A stretch of DNA of 64,000 nucleotides from Bacillus vallismortis (GTDB lineage Bacteria > Bacillota > Bacilli > Bacillales > Bacillaceae). Under the pieces are notes generated by a model. That model did no database searches, had not been told where the DNA came from, and saw only the letters and a list, made by a program, of their open reading frames with translations. This document shows positions 40,089-53,536 of the stretch, one piece after another; the first letter of the stretch is position 1, and each line of letters begins with the position of its first letter. Position numbers and translations under genes: made by a program. The DNA is taken from NCBI RefSeq assembly GCF_040784915.1, contig NZ_CP160797.1, positions 1,689,001 to 1,753,000 on the forward strand. The letters are read 5' to 3'.

Positions 40089-41179
40089 AGAGACGATTAG
40101 TACTGGAAAACGGAGCGGTATTCGAGGGAAAAGCCTTCGGAAGCTTAGAAAACAGCATGGGAGAAGTCGTTTTTAACACTGGGATGACAGGCTATCAGGA
40201 AATTTTATCTGATCCTTCTTACTGCGGGCAGATCGTAACATTAACGTATCCGCTTATCGGAAATTACGGCATTAACCGTGATGATTTTGAATCCATTACC
40301 CCTTTTGTAAAAGGGCTGATCGTCAAAGAATTATGTGAATTGCCTTCCAACTGGCGTTCAGCATACACCTTAGACGAATATTTAAAAATGAAAAACATTC
40401 CCGGACTGCAGGGAATTGATACAAGAAAGCTAACAAGAATGATCCGCACGGCAGGCGCGCTAAAAGGAACATTCGCTTCACCTGATGAAGATATCGAAGC
40501 AGTGCTGAAAAGGCTTGATGAAACTGAACTGCCGAGAAATCAAGTATCTCAAGTATCAGCCAAAACAGCATATCCGAGCCCGGGAAGAGGCAAACGCATC
40601 GTCTTGGTTGACTTCGGCATGAAGCACGGGATTCTAAGAGAGCTGAACAAACGGAAATGTGACGTCATCGTTGTGCCTTACAACATTACAGCGGAAGAAG
40701 TGCTTCAGCTGAAACCGGACGGCATCATGCTTTCTAACGGACCTGGAGATCCGAAAGATGTGCCTGAAGCGATTGAGATGATCAAAGGTATTCTTGGTAA
40801 AGTGCCATTATTCGGAATATGTCTCGGCCACCAATTATTCGCGCTGGCGTGCGGAGCGAATACTGAAAAAATGAAATTCGGCCACAGGGGTTCAAACCAC
40901 CCGGTAAAAGAGCTGGCAACCGGAAAAGTCGCCTTAACATCTCAAAACCATGGCTATACAGTGTCATCCATCAGCGAAACGGAACTTGAAGTGACACATA
41001 TCGCAATTAACGACGATACGATTGAAGGGCTGAAGCATAAAACACAGCCGGCATTTACGGTTCAATATCATCCCGAAGCTTCACCTGGTCCTGAGGATGC
41101 CAACCATCTATTTGACAGATTCATCGAAATGATCGACACAACAGAGAAAGAAGGGGAAGCGGTATGCCAAAACGCGTAG
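40085..41179 (+). CDS. pyrAA: Carbamoyl phosphate synthase small (glutaminase) subunit, pyrimidine-specific
   Basis: 364 residues. The N-terminal CPSase small domain (about 1-150) is followed by a class I glutamine amidotransferase domain with the nucleophile Cys in FGICLGHQL and the His/Glu pair in [12 protein letters not shown]. It supplies ammonia to PyrAB. It overlaps pyrC by four bases and pyrAB by 16, giving tightly coupled stoichiometry. Confidence 0.98.
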
Positions 41180-44100
41180 ACATTAACAAAATTTTAGTAA
41201 TCGGGTCTGGACCGATCATCATCGGCCAAGCAGCAGAATTTGATTATGCGGGAACGCAAGCCTGCCTTGCTTTGAAAGAAGAAGGCTATGAAGTCATTCT
41301 TGTCAACTCAAACCCCGCCACAATCATGACAGATACTGAAATGGCTGACCGGGTTTACATCGAACCGCTCACTCCTGAATTCCTGACTCGAATCATCAGA
41401 AAAGAGCGCCCGGATGCCATTCTTCCTACTCTTGGAGGCCAAACCGGTTTGAATCTTGCGGTTGAGCTTTCTGAAAGAGGCGTGCTGGAAGAGTGCGGCG
41501 TCGAAGTGCTTGGCACGAAGCTGTCTGCGATTCAGCAGGCTGAAGATCGCGACTTGTTCAGAACATTAATGAACGAACTGAATGAACCGGTGCCTGAAAG
41601 TGAGATCATCCACTCCTTAGAAGAAGCAGAAACCTTCGTCAGCCAAATTGGATTCCCTGTCATTGTCCGCCCGGCATATACATTAGGCGGAACAGGCGGA
41701 GGCATCTGCTCGAATGAAACCGAGCTGAAAGAAATTGTTGAGAACGGCTTAAAATTAAGTCCGGTTCACCAGTGTCTGCTTGAAAAAAGCATCGCCGGTT
41801 ATAAAGAAATCGAGTATGAAGTCATGAGAGACAGCCGGGATCACGCCATCGTTGTTTGTAACATGGAGAACATTGATCCAGTCGGAATCCACACTGGAGA
41901 CAGCATTGTAGTAGCGCCGAGCCAAACGCTCAGCGACCGCGAATATCAGCTCTTGCGGAATGTATCGTTAAAACTGATCCGCGCGCTTGGAATTGAAGGC
42001 GGATGTAACGTCCAGCTCGCTTTAGATCCAGACAGCTTCCAATACTACATTATTGAAGTAAACCCGCGTGTCAGCCGTTCATCTGCCCTTGCGTCAAAAG
42101 CGACAGGATATCCGATTGCAAAGCTCGCTGCTAAAATTGCAGTCGGCCTTTCATTAGATGAAATGATGAACCCAGTGACAGGAAAAACATATGCAGCATT
42201 TGAACCGGCTCTTGACTATGTCGTATCCAAAATTCCGCGCTGGCCGTTTGATAAGTTTGAATCAGCAAACAGAAAGCTCGGCACGCAAATGAAAGCGACA
42301 GGAGAGGTCATGGCGATCGGCCGCACGCTTGAAGAGTCATTGCTGAAAGCTGTGCGTTCACTGGAAGCGGATGTGTATCACTTGGAATTGAAAGACGCTG
42401 CCGACATTTCAGATGAGCTTCTTGAAAAGCGAATTAAAAAGGCCGGTGATGAACGTTTATTCTACTTAGCTGAAGCGTACAGAAGAGGCTACACGGTAGA
42501 AGCCCTCCATGACTTTTCCGCTATCGATGTCTTCTTCTTGCATAAGCTTTTGGGAATCGTACAGTTTGAAAAAGAACTGAAGGCAAATGTGGGCGATACG
42601 GATGTGCTGAGACGGGCGAAAGAACTCGGATTCTCTGATAAGTACATCAGCCGTGAGTGGAAAATGAAAGAATCGGAGCTTTACAGCTTGAGAAAACAAG
42701 CGGCAATTGCGCCCGTATTCAAAATGGTAGATACGTGCGCGGCGGAGTTTGAATCGGAAACGCCATACTTCTACAGCACATATGAAGAAGAAAATGAGTC
42801 AGTCGTTACGGATAAGAAAAGTGTGATCGTGCTTGGTTCCGGTCCGATTCGAATCGGTCAGGGTGTTGAGTTCGACTACGCAACTGTTCACTCTGTGTGG
42901 GCGATTAAACAGGCAGGCTATGAAGCCATTATTGTCAATAACAATCCGGAAACCGTTTCAACAGATTTCAGTATCTCAGACAAGCTGTACTTTGAACCGC
43001 TTACGATTGAAGATGTGATGCACATCATTGACCTCGAACAGCCAATGGGCGTTGTCGTACAGTTTGGAGGACAAACTGCCATTAACCTTGCTGATGAGCT
43101 TTCTGCACGAGGAGTTAAAATCCTTGGGACTTCATTAGAGGATTTAGACCGTGCGGAAGACCGGGATAAATTTGAACAAGCGCTTGGAGCACTTGGTGTT
43201 CCGCAGCCGCTTGGCAAAACAGCGACATCAGTAGATCAGGCGGTAAGCATCGCGAGTGATATCGGCTATCCGGTACTGGTGCGCCCGTCCTATGTTCTTG
43301 GCGGCCGGGCGATGGAGATTGTGTATCATGAGGAAGAACTGCTTCATTACATGAAAAACGCAGTCAAAATCAATCCGCAGCACCCAGTATTAATTGACAG
43401 ATATTTAACAGGGAAAGAAATTGAAGTGGATGCAGTATCTGACGGTGAAACAGTTGTAATCCCGGGGATTATGGAGCACATTGAACGGGCGGGCGTTCAC
43501 TCCGGAGACTCAATCGCTGTTTATCCGCCTCAGTCACTCACAGAAGACATTAAGAAAAAAATTGAACAATATACGATCGCATTAGCCAAAGGGCTGAACA
43601 TTGTCGGTTTGCTCAACATTCAATTCGTACTGTCACAAGGCGAAGTGTACGTGCTCGAAGTGAATCCGAGATCAAGCAGAACCGTACCGTTCTTAAGCAA
43701 AATTACGGGTATCCCAATGGCGAACCTAGCCACAAAAGTCATTCTCGGGCAAAAGCTGGAAGCGTTTGGCTATACAGAGGGCCTTCAGCCTGAACAGCAG
43801 GGTGTATTTGTAAAAGCGCCGGTCTTCTCCTTCGCTAAGTTGAGAAGAGTGGACATTACGTTAGGGCCTGAAATGAAATCAACAGGTGAGGTCATGGGGA
43901 AAGATTCAACCCTTGAAAAGGCGCTCTATAAAGCCTTGATCGCTTCAGGCATTCAAATCCCTAACTACGGTTCCGTGCTTTTAACAGTGGCTGATAAGGA
44001 CAAAGAAGAAGGGCTTGCCATCGCTAAGCGGTTCCATGCGATCGGCTACAACATTTTAGCGACGGAAGGAACGGCGGGTTACCTGAAAGAAGCTTCAATT

Positions 44101-44375
44101 CCTGCGAAGGTGGTCGGGAAAATCGGCCAGGACGGCCCGAACTTGCTTGACGTGATCAGAAACGGAGAAGCGCAGTTTGTCATCAATACGCTGACAAAAG
44201 GAAAGCAGCCAGCAAGAGACGGATTTAGAATCAGACGTGAATCAGTAGAAAACGGTGTTGCCTGCTTAACATCTTTAGATACGGCAGAAGCGATATTGCG
44301 AGTGCTGGAAAGCATGACATTCCGTGCTGATCAAATGCCGGCAGTCAACACAAATCAGGAGGCGGCAATCACTAT

Positions 44376-44379
<4 letters not shown>
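41164..44379 (+). CDS. pyrAB: Carbamoyl phosphate synthase large subunit, pyrimidine-specific
   Basis: 1071-residue synthetase with two homologous ATP-grasp halves, each starting with a glycine-rich segment ([19 protein letters not shown] and [19 protein letters not shown]). The first half makes carbamate via carboxyphosphate; the second makes carbamoyl phosphate. The C-terminal MGS-like allosteric domain (about 930-1060; ATEGTAGYL) is the binding site for effectors such as UMP and PRPP. Overlaps pyrAA and pyrK. Confidence 0.98.
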
Positions 44380-46765
<2,386 letters not shown>

Positions 46766-46769
<4 letters not shown>

Positions 46770-47398
46770 AACAAGTCATCGCAAAACATCTATTAAACAT
46801 CCAAGCTGTATTTTTACGCCCGAACGAGCCATTTACATGGGCAAGCGGCATTTTATCGCCCATCTACTGTGACAATCGTCTCACGCTATCATTCCCGGAG
46901 GTCAGAAATGATGTCGCTTCAGGCATCAGCAAGCTTGTCGAAGAGCATTTTCCTGAAGCTGAAATGATTGCGGGAACAGCAACAGCCGGTATTCCTCATG
47001 CTGCTCTGGCGGCTGACCGTTTGAATCTTCCGATGTGTTATGTGAGAAGCAAGCCGAAAGCGCACGGAAAAGGCAATCAGATTGAGGGAACTGTTCAAAA
47101 AGGCCAAAAAACGGTCTTGATCGAAGACTTAATTTCCACAGGAGGCAGTGTGCTTGAAGCTGCGGCGGCTTTACAAGCGGCTGGCTGTGAAGTGCTTGGT
47201 GTCGTCTCAATCTTTACGTACGGACTGCCTAAAGCGCAGGAAGCGTTTGCGAAGGCAGAACTGCCATACTACTCTTTAACTGATTATGATACGCTCACAC
47301 AGGTCGCGCTTGAAAACGGCAATATTCATTCAGACGATTTAGAAAAGCTGAAAACGTGGAAACAAAATCCCGAGTCAAAAGATTGGTTTAAAAAATAA
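46766..47398 (+). CDS. pyrE: Orotate phosphoribosyltransferase
   Basis: PRTase converting orotate and PRPP to OMP. The ATG at 46766 has GGGAGGGG 9 nt upstream and forms an ATGA overlap with the pyrF stop, giving 210 residues. An in-frame ATG at 46748 would add six residues but has no ribosome binding site. The PRPP motif [17 protein letters not shown] and the dimer-loop region ([15 protein letters not shown]) are clear. Last gene of the pyr operon; a terminator follows. Confidence 0.96.
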
Positions 47399-47447
47399 CA
47401 AATAAATTTTGGTGATGTACAAGGGCTCCAAAGCCTTTCTGTACTTG

Positions 47448-47474
47448 AAAACAGGCCTTGCAGCCTGTTTTTTT
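47448..47474 (+). terminator. Terminator of the pyr operon
   Basis: AAAACAGGC (47448-47456) pairs with GCCTGTTTT (47463-47471) and merges into a T run. A second, weaker hairpin precedes it (GTACAAGGGCT ... AGCCTTTCTGTAC, 47417-47444). Confidence 0.88.
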
Positions 47475-47498
47475 ATTAATCCTATAAAAAAAGTCGGG

Positions 47499-47526
47499 TT
47501 GACTTATGTTAGAATTGTGCTAAAAT
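47499..47526 (+). promoter_or_regulatory. Sigma-A promoter of the cysH operon
   Basis: TTGACT (47499-47504), a 16-bp spacer and TAAAAT (47521-47526), just before the S-box leader. Confidence 0.75.
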
Positions 47527-47544
47527 TTACTACAAATCTAAAAA

Positions 47545-47702
47545 CTTATCAAGAGCGGCTGAGGGACTGGACCTATGAAGCCCGGCAACCTGCACAGTTT
47601 GTAAGGTGCTACTTCCAGCAAAATGAATTCCATTTTGAAAGATAAGGGCTACATGCTGTTCCTGTCTTTCTTTCCGCCGGATTGAAAGTTTTTTATTTTA
47701 AG
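47545..47702 (+). ncRNA. SAM-I (S-box) riboswitch leader of cysH
   Basis: The P1 arms CTTATC (47545-47550) and GATAAG (47641-47646) enclose the conserved core AAGAG...CTGAGGGACTGGACC...GAAGCCCGGCAACC. Downstream, CTTTC and GAAAG arms followed by TTTTTTATTTT (about 47668-47699) form the terminator. SAM binding should stop transcription of the sulfate assimilation operon. The 404-bp gap between pyrE and cysH holds the pyr terminator, the cys promoter and this leader. Confidence 0.93.
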
Positions 47703-47802
47703 AGGAAAAAAGGCTGACTGCAATAACCGCAGCCGCGCATTACAATTGGTAAAAGACAACCAGCAGAAAGCTACTGTTGTCTCCGAAAGGAGGAAAGAAG
47801 AA

Positions 47803-48504
47803 ATGTTAACGTACGATAATTGGGAAGAACCAACGATTACGTTTCCGGAAGACGATCCTTATAAAGGAGCGCTGTCAGTTTTAAAGTGGGCATACGGCCA
47901 TTACGGCAATCAGCTTGTTTATGCATGCAGTTTCGGAATTGAAGGAATCGTTCTGATTGACTTAATTTATAAAGTGAAAAAAGACGCAGAGATTGTGTTT
48001 CTTGATACAGGGCTTCATTTTAAAGAAACATATGAAACGATTGAACGAGTGAAAGAGCGTTATCCTGGTCTTCATATCATCCTGAAAAAACCAGACCTTA
48101 CCCTTGAACAGCAAGCCGGTGAATATGGTGGCAAACTGTGGGAAAGAGAACCGAATCAATGCTGCTATCTCAGAAAGATCGTTCCTTTAAGAGAGGCGCT
48201 TTCGGGACATCCGGCCTGGCTTTCCGGTCTGCGCCGCGATCAAGGGCCAAGCCGTGCCAATACGAATTTCTTAAACAAAGATGAAAAATTCAAATCAGTA
48301 AAAGTATGCCCGCTTATCCATTGGACTTGGAAAGACATTTGGAGATACACATCCCGGAATGAGCTGGACTACAATCCGCTTCATGACCAAGGTTATCCAA
48401 GTATTGGCTGCGCGCCTTGTACGGCTCCTGCTTTTACCGCAGAAGATTTACGCTCAGGCAGATGGAATGGCATGGCGAAAACAGAATGCGGACTGCATGA
48501 ATAA
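47803..48504 (+). CDS. cysH: Phosphoadenylyl/adenylyl-sulfate reductase
   Basis: 233-residue enzyme reducing PAPS or APS to sulfite with thioredoxin. The ATG at 47803 follows AAAGGAGG; the longer in-frame GTG at 47746 is rejected. The P-loop-like SFGIEG, the sulfonucleotide-binding SGLRRDQGPSR and the C-terminal KTECGLH catalytic Cys are present. Cys pairs QCCYLRK and GCAPCT form the [4Fe-4S] site seen in the APS-using and Bacillus-type enzymes. First gene of the operon. Confidence 0.97.
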   Translation: MLTYDNWEEPTITFPEDDPYKGALSVLKWAYGHYGNQLVYACSFGIEGIVLIDLIYKVKKDAEIVFLDTGLHFKETYETIERVKERYPGLHIILKKPDLTLEQQAGEYGGKLWEREPNQCCYLRKIVPLREALSGHPAWLSGLRRDQGPSRANTNFLNKDEKFKSVKVCPLIHWTWKDIWRYTSRNELDYNPLHDQGYPSIGCAPCTAPAFTAEDLRSGRWNGMAKTECGLHE

Positions 48505-48515
48505 GGAGCTGCAAA

Positions 48516-49580
48516 ATGGAACTAGCCGCTATTTTATTTAGCTTGTTTTTCGCGATGAATATTGGTGCAAGCGGCGCTGCAGCTTCGATGGGAGTTGCTT
48601 ACGGCTCTGGAGCCATCAGAAAGAAAACCTACGCTTTGATCCTATGCGCAGTCGGTGTGCTAGCTGGGGCGGTCATTGGCGGGGGGGAGGTTGTAAAAAC
48701 CATCAGTTCCGGAATTATCCCCGAGCAGACGATTACACTGACGATTGTTTGCATTATTATTGGAGCCGCTGCGCTGTCGCTCTTTACGGCTAATCTGCTC
48801 GGCATTCCTTTGTCGACAAGTGAAGTAACAGTCGGTGCTGTTGTCGGCGTGGGAGTCGCTTACAAAGTATTGTTTGTGAACAGCCTTCTGGTCATTGTGT
48901 CGTTTTGGGTTTTTGTCCCGCTGTTCGCTTTCGGCTTCACATATTTCGTATTTAAGCTGTTTCGTTATTTTAAGATTGAAATTAAATCTTCTAAAAAGCA
49001 AAAATTCCTTGGCATTGCATTGTTAGGTGCCGGATTTTTCGAAGCGTTCTCTGCCGGCATGAACAACGTGGCGAATGCCGTTGGCCCGTTAGTGGCGGCC
49101 GGTGTGCTGGATGTCGCGAAAGGAACTTTGTACGGAGGAGCGTTTGTTGCTCTTGGCGCGCTGTTATTAGGCCGGCGTGTGTTAGAAACAAACGGGAAGA
49201 AAATTACGAGATTCTCAAAAGGAGAAGGCATTCTCTTATCCGGTACGGGAGCGGGACTGGTGATCATCAGTTCGGTATTTGGGATGCCGGTGCCTTTGGC
49301 GCAAGTCACTTCATCGTCTATTATCGGAATAGGCATGGCAAAAAACGGTCCGAATGTGTTCCATAAACAAGTTGTTCAAACGATGCTGAAGGTATGGATT
49401 GTATCGCCGTTTTTATCTTTATCGATTTCTTATATGCTTGTATCCTTGTTTTTAAAAGCGGATTATTATTCAATCTTTATTATGGTAAGCGTGCTCTTAG
49501 CGACGGTCGGTGCCGTCAGCCTGATGAAGGCCATACGTAAAGAGAGACGCTCTGTCCACGAACAAGGCGGGGGAATCTGA
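48516..49580 (+). CDS. cysP: Sulfate permease CysP (PiT family)
   Basis: 354-residue membrane protein with about ten TM segments, of the inorganic phosphate transporter (PiT) fold used by Bacillus for sulfate. The two inverted PiT signature repeats appear as FAMNIGASGAAASMGVAYGSG near residue 8 and FSAGMNNVANAVGPL near residue 180. Position in the cysH operon supports sulfate rather than phosphate as substrate. Confidence 0.95.
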   Translation: MELAAILFSLFFAMNIGASGAAASMGVAYGSGAIRKKTYALILCAVGVLAGAVIGGGEVVKTISSGIIPEQTITLTIVCIIIGAAALSLFTANLLGIPLSTSEVTVGAVVGVGVAYKVLFVNSLLVIVSFWVFVPLFAFGFTYFVFKLFRYFKIEIKSSKKQKFLGIALLGAGFFEAFSAGMNNVANAVGPLVAAGVLDVAKGTLYGGAFVALGALLLGRRVLETNGKKITRFSKGEGILLSGTGAGLVIISSVFGMPVPLAQVTSSSIIGIGMAKNGPNVFHKQVVQTMLKVWIVSPFLSLSISYMLVSLFLKADYYSIFIMVSVLLATVGAVSLMKAIRKERRSVHEQGGGI

Positions 49581-49628
49581 TCATTAATCTGAGTTTTTTT
49601 ATATGTTAACTAGGAGGAAATAGATATT

Positions 49629-50777
49629 ATGAGTTTAGCACCTCACGGAGGAACATTAGTAAACAGAGTAGATGAATCATTTGATGTAAGCAGCATTCAA
49701 AAAGAAATTGAACTTGATTTAATTTCTTTTGCCGATTTAGAGTTGATTGGAATCGGCGGCTACAGCCCGATCGAAGGCTTCTTTAATGAAAAGGATTACG
49801 TATCTGTTGTGGAAAACATGCGTCTTTCTTCCGGTGTTGTCTGGTCTCTGCCGATCACGCTCCCGGTAGGCGCGCAAAAAGCAGCTGAACTGTCAGTCGG
49901 TGAAACGGTAAAGTTAACGTATGAAGGAGACACATACGGCGTTATCCAAATTGAAGACCTGTACGTGCCAGACAAACAAAAAGAAGCGGTCAATGTGTAC
50001 AAAACCGATGATCAGGAACACCCGGGTGTTAAAAAGCTGTTCAGCCGCGGCGATACATATGTCGGCGGACCGATCACATTGATTAAAAAAGCTTCAAAAC
50101 AGTTCCCTGAATTTACGTTTGAACCGGCAGAAACAAGACGCCAGTTTGCGGAAAATGGCTGGGAAACGATTGTCGGTTTCCAAACAAGAAATCCTGTTCA
50201 CAGAGCACATGAATACATTCAAAAAACGGCTCTTGAAACAGTAGACGGTTTGTTCTTAAACCCGCTGGTAGGTGAAACAAAATCTGATGACATCCCAGCT
50301 GATGTGCGGATGGAAAGCTACCAAGTGCTTCTTGACAATTATTATCCGAAAGACCGCGTGTTCCTCGGCGTCTTCTTAGCGGCGATGCGTTATGCAGGAC
50401 CGAGAGAAGCGATTTTCCACGCGCTTGTCAGAAAGAACTACGGCTGCACGCATTTCATCGTCGGCCGCGATCACGCGGGTGTAGGTGACTATTACGGAAC
50501 ATACGAAGCACAGGAGCTGTTTGACACATTTAAACCTGAAGAGCTCGGGATTACACCGCTGAAATTCGAGCACAGCTTCTTCTGTGAAAAATGCGGGAAT
50601 ATGGGAACCGCGAAAACTTGCCCTCACGGCAGAGAGCATCACGTGATTTTATCAGGCACTAAGGTAAGAGGCATGCTGAGAGACGGTGTGCTGCCGCCTG
50701 CTGAATTCAGCCGCGCAGAAGTCGTAGAAGTGTTAATCAAAGGGATGAAGAAAAAAGAAGAAGCAGGCGTATTTTAA
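49629..50777 (+). CDS. sat: Sulfate adenylyltransferase (ATP sulfurylase)
   Basis: 382-residue single-domain ATP sulfurylase making APS from sulfate and ATP, related to the archaeal and eukaryotic type rather than CysDN. The active-site motif [12 protein letters not shown] contains HRAH at residues 191-194, and [12 protein letters not shown] is present further on. Four C-terminal Cys/His ([16 protein letters not shown]) suggest a structural zinc site. CTAGGAGGAA precedes the ATG. Confidence 0.97.
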   Translation: MSLAPHGGTLVNRVDESFDVSSIQKEIELDLISFADLELIGIGGYSPIEGFFNEKDYVSVVENMRLSSGVVWSLPITLPVGAQKAAELSVGETVKLTYEGDTYGVIQIEDLYVPDKQKEAVNVYKTDDQEHPGVKKLFSRGDTYVGGPITLIKKASKQFPEFTFEPAETRRQFAENGWETIVGFQTRNPVHRAHEYIQKTALETVDGLFLNPLVGETKSDDIPADVRMESYQVLLDNYYPKDRVFLGVFLAAMRYAGPREAIFHALVRKNYGCTHFIVGRDHAGVGDYYGTYEAQELFDTFKPEELGITPLKFEHSFFCEKCGNMGTAKTCPHGREHHVILSGTKVRGMLRDGVLPPAEFSRAEVVEVLIKGMKKKEEAGVF

Positions 50778-50789
50778 GGAGGACTGGCA

Positions 50790-51377
50790 GTGACAAATCG
50801 CGATATCGTATGGCATGAAGCCTCTATTACAAAAGAGGAGTACCAGCAAAAAAACAAGCATAAAAGCTCTATTCTCTGGCTGACAGGGTTAAGCGGTTCA
50901 GGCAAATCAACCATTGCCAATGCCGCTGCGAGAGAATTGTTTGAGCTGGGCTACCAAGTCATTGTGCTGGACGGGGATAATATCCGTCACGGCTTAAATA
51001 AGGATCTTGGTTTTTCAGATGAAGACCGTAAAGAAAACATCCGCCGAATCGGAGAGGTGGCAAAGTTGTTTGTTCAGCAGGGCACCATTGTGATCACTGC
51101 TTTTATCTCTCCTTTCCGCGAGGACAGAGAACAGGTTCGCCAGCTTGTAGAAGCAGGCGAATTCAATGAGGTATACATTAAATGCGACCTCGATATTTGT
51201 GAACAAAGAGATCCGAAAGGGCTCTACAAAAAAGCAAGAAACGGGGAAATTCCCTTCTTCACAGGAATTGATTCTCCTTATGAAGAGCCGGAAGCACCGG
51301 AGCTTGTTCTTGATTCAGGACAGCATGACCGTGAAGCGTGTAAAAACCAGCTGATCGAGTTTGTCAAAAAAAATTGA
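50790..51377 (+). CDS. cysC: Adenylylsulfate (APS) kinase
   Basis: 195-residue kinase making PAPS from APS. P-loop GLSGSGKST at residues 33-41, and APS-binding motifs [24 protein letters not shown] and [13 protein letters not shown] start with AAGGAGG. The C-terminus reads FVKKN; the B. subtilis protein is, from memory, about two residues longer. A 102-bp gap with imperfect inverted repeats separates it from the siroheme genes. Confidence 0.97.
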   Translation: MTNRDIVWHEASITKEEYQQKNKHKSSILWLTGLSGSGKSTIANAAARELFELGYQVIVLDGDNIRHGLNKDLGFSDEDRKENIRRIGEVAKLFVQQGTIVITAFISPFREDREQVRQLVEAGEFNEVYIKCDLDICEQRDPKGLYKKARNGEIPFFTGIDSPYEEPEAPELVLDSGQHDREACKNQLIEFVKKN

Positions 51378-51479
51378 GCTAGTATGATCTGCTGTGTTCT
51401 TCTCAGGTGCCGGAATGCAAGCGAGAACAACATTACAGCGAATGTTCTGGAAGAACTCGAATAGATCGGGGGAAATACG

Positions 51480-52253
51480 ATGGGGAAAGTATATATTGTA
51501 GGAGCGGGTCCCGGAGACCCTGATCTGCTGACAATTAAAGCGCTGAAAGCCATTGAAAAAGCTGATGTCATCTTATATGACAGATTAGTAAATAAAGAGA
51601 TTTTACAATATGCCAAAGAGCAAGCAGACCTGATCTACTGCGGGAAGCTTCCAGATTTTCATACGATGAAGCAAGAAACCATCAATCGATTTCTTGTGAA
51701 GTATGCGCAAAAAGGAAAAACCGTTGTCAGACTGAAAGGCGGAGACCCTTTTGTGTTCGGCAGAGGGGGAGAAGAAGCGGAATGCCTCTCAGAAAACGGA
51801 ATTCCGTTTGAAATCATCCCCGGCATTACGTCAGGAATTGCGGCAGCTGCCTATGCCGGGATTCCTGTTACTCATCGTGATGCGGGCTCTAACGTCGCTT
51901 TTGTAACGGGTCATTATAAAAAAGAAGAGGATTTTGAGGAAAAGTGGAAAGCGCTGGCTACAGGAATTGATACACTTGTTATCTATATGGGTATCAAAAA
52001 CATACAGCAGATTGAAAGAAAGCTCCTTGAAAACGGCCGGGACGGATCTACGCCGGCAGCCTTTATTCACTGGGGAACAACGGACAAGCAAAAAACTGTT
52101 TTTTGTACAGTTGATACCCTTTCAGAAACGGTGATAAAAGAGGACATTAAAAATCCGAGTTTAATTGTCGTTGGAAATGTTGTAAATTATCACTATAAGC
52201 TGGAATGGTTTGAGTCTGAACTGAAAAAACAAGATTTAAGCGAGGCGTTGTAA
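51480..52253 (+). CDS. sumT: Uroporphyrinogen III C-methyltransferase
   Basis: 257-residue SAM-dependent enzyme (YlnD) making precorrin-2, the first step to siroheme, the cofactor of sulfite reductase. The SUMT signature VGAGPGDPDLLTIKA lies at the N-terminus, with RLKGGDPFVFGRGGEEAE and PGITSGIAAAAYAGIPVTHR following. Clustering with sirB and sirC completes siroheme synthesis inside the sulfate operon, where E. coli uses one fused CysG. Confidence 0.96.
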   Translation: MGKVYIVGAGPGDPDLLTIKALKAIEKADVILYDRLVNKEILQYAKEQADLIYCGKLPDFHTMKQETINRFLVKYAQKGKTVVRLKGGDPFVFGRGGEEAECLSENGIPFEIIPGITSGIAAAAYAGIPVTHRDAGSNVAFVTGHYKKEEDFEEKWKALATGIDTLVIYMGIKNIQQIERKLLENGRDGSTPAAFIHWGTTDKQKTVFCTVDTLSETVIKEDIKNPSLIVVGNVVNYHYKLEWFESELKKQDLSEAL

Positions 52254-52255
52254 AA

Positions 52256-53041
52256 ATGAAACAAGCAATTTTATATGTCGGCCACGGCAGCCGGGTGAAA
52301 AAGGCGCAGCAAGAAGCCGCGGCCTTTTTGGAAGGATGCAAGGCGCACGTCTCTGCGCCTGTACAGGAAATCAGCTTTTTAGAGCTTCAGGAGCCGACAA
52401 TTGAGACAGGGTTTGAAGCATGTGTGAAACAAGGCGCCACTCATATCGCAGTGGTGCCTCTGCTTCTTTTAACAGCTGCGCATGCAAAACATGATATTCC
52501 GGAAGAAATTGCGCGTGCCGCATCTCGGTTTCCTTCGGTCCGCGTTTCATATGGAAGGCCGATCGGAATTGACGAAGAAGTAGTCAAAGCCGTATACCAC
52601 CGAATGAAAGACATAGGTGTTCCGTATGAAAATGCCAGAGTCGTGCTCATCGGAAGGGGAAGTTCAGATCCCGAAGTCAAAAGAGATGTAACCGGTATTG
52701 CCAACCTTCTCCAAAATATGATTCCGGTCAAGGAGGTCATCCCGTGCTTTTTGACAGCATGCGGCCCGAATTACAAAGAGATTTTTTCGAAACTTAAAGA
52801 AGATGACGGCATAACAACCTTTATCGTTCCCTATTTGCTTTTTACGGGCATGCTGATGAATGAAATCGAACGAGAGTTTCAGGAATTAAAGGCTGTTAAT
52901 CCGAATGTTTATCTCTCCTCCTATATCGGTTTCCACCCTCACGTGAAAAACGCATTTTTGAATCGTGTGAGCGAAACCGCTGCAAACCCTAAAGGACAAT
53001 TTGATTTTGACGGAGGTTCATATGCTCCCGCTGCACATTAG
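52256..53041 (+). CDS. sirB: Sirohydrochlorin ferrochelatase
   Basis: 261-residue CbiX/SirB-type chelatase (YlnE) inserting iron into sirohydrochlorin. Two homologous chelatase domains are expected; the first begins LYVGHGSRVKKAQQEA with the metal-binding His, and the second includes VLIGRGSSDPEV. Starts two bp after sumT and overlaps sirC by 20 bases. Confidence 0.95.
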   Translation: MKQAILYVGHGSRVKKAQQEAAAFLEGCKAHVSAPVQEISFLELQEPTIETGFEACVKQGATHIAVVPLLLLTAAHAKHDIPEEIARAASRFPSVRVSYGRPIGIDEEVVKAVYHRMKDIGVPYENARVVLIGRGSSDPEVKRDVTGIANLLQNMIPVKEVIPCFLTACGPNYKEIFSKLKEDDGITTFIVPYLLFTGMLMNEIEREFQELKAVNPNVYLSSYIGFHPHVKNAFLNRVSETAANPKGQFDFDGGSYAPAAH

Positions 53042-53510
53042 CCTGGAGAAGAAAAAGGTTGTCATTGCAGGAGGCGGCGGCATCGCTCTCAGAAGACTGA
53101 AAACGGTGCTCTCAGAGGGAGCTGATATTACGCTTGTCAGTCCGGATGTTGAACCGGAAATCAAGCAGATGGCAGACAATCGCCGCATCAGCTGGGTCAG
53201 CCGTACGATTGAAAAAGAAGATTATCTCGATGCGTTTTTGATTATTGCCGCAACGGATAATGCGGCAGTCAACAAAGAGATTGCTCAAACCGCTTCGCCA
53301 TTTCAGCTTGTCAATTGTGTCAGTGATGCTGAGCTTGGCAATGTGTACATACCGAAAATCGTAAAAAGAGGGCATGTTACGGTATCTGTTTCTACAAACG
53401 GAGCCAGCCCAAAGCACACAAAGGAGCTGGCTGAAAAAGTGGGTGAGCTGATTGACGGCGGTTTTGTCGCTGAAGTTGACAGACTTTATCAGACGAGAAG
53501 AAAGAAATAA
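53022..53510 (+). CDS. sirC: Precorrin-2 dehydrogenase
   Basis: 162-residue NAD+-dependent enzyme (YlnF) oxidising precorrin-2 to sirohydrochlorin, homologous to the N-terminal part of CysG. The NAD-binding VIAGGGGIALRR begins near residue 16. CGGAGG at 53011-53016, inside sirB, fixes the start at 53022. From memory it is one of the more diverged proteins here relative to strain 168. Last gene of the cys operon; the hairpin after it begins at the stop codon. Confidence 0.94.
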   Translation: MLPLHISLEKKKVVIAGGGGIALRRLKTVLSEGADITLVSPDVEPEIKQMADNRRISWVSRTIEKEDYLDAFLIIAATDNAAVNKEIAQTASPFQLVNCVSDAELGNVYIPKIVKRGHVTVSVSTNGASPKHTKELAEKVGELIDGGFVAEVDRLYQTRRKK

Positions 53511-53536
53511 GCCAGAGCATACAAATGCTCTGGCTT
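53509..53536 (+). terminator. Hairpin A at the end of the cysH operon
   Basis: AAGCCAGAGCAT (53509-53520) pairs perfectly with ATGCTCTGGCTT (53525-53536) around ACAA. No T tract follows (CAGATTG). Its sequence is almost repeated in hairpin C at 53708-53730. Confidence 0.6.

Noticed and set aside
51378..51479. Imperfect TGTTCTTCTC/GAGAACA repeat between cysC and sumT as a terminator or leader
   Set aside because: Bulged stem, 20-base loop and no T tract; the genes most likely form one operon.
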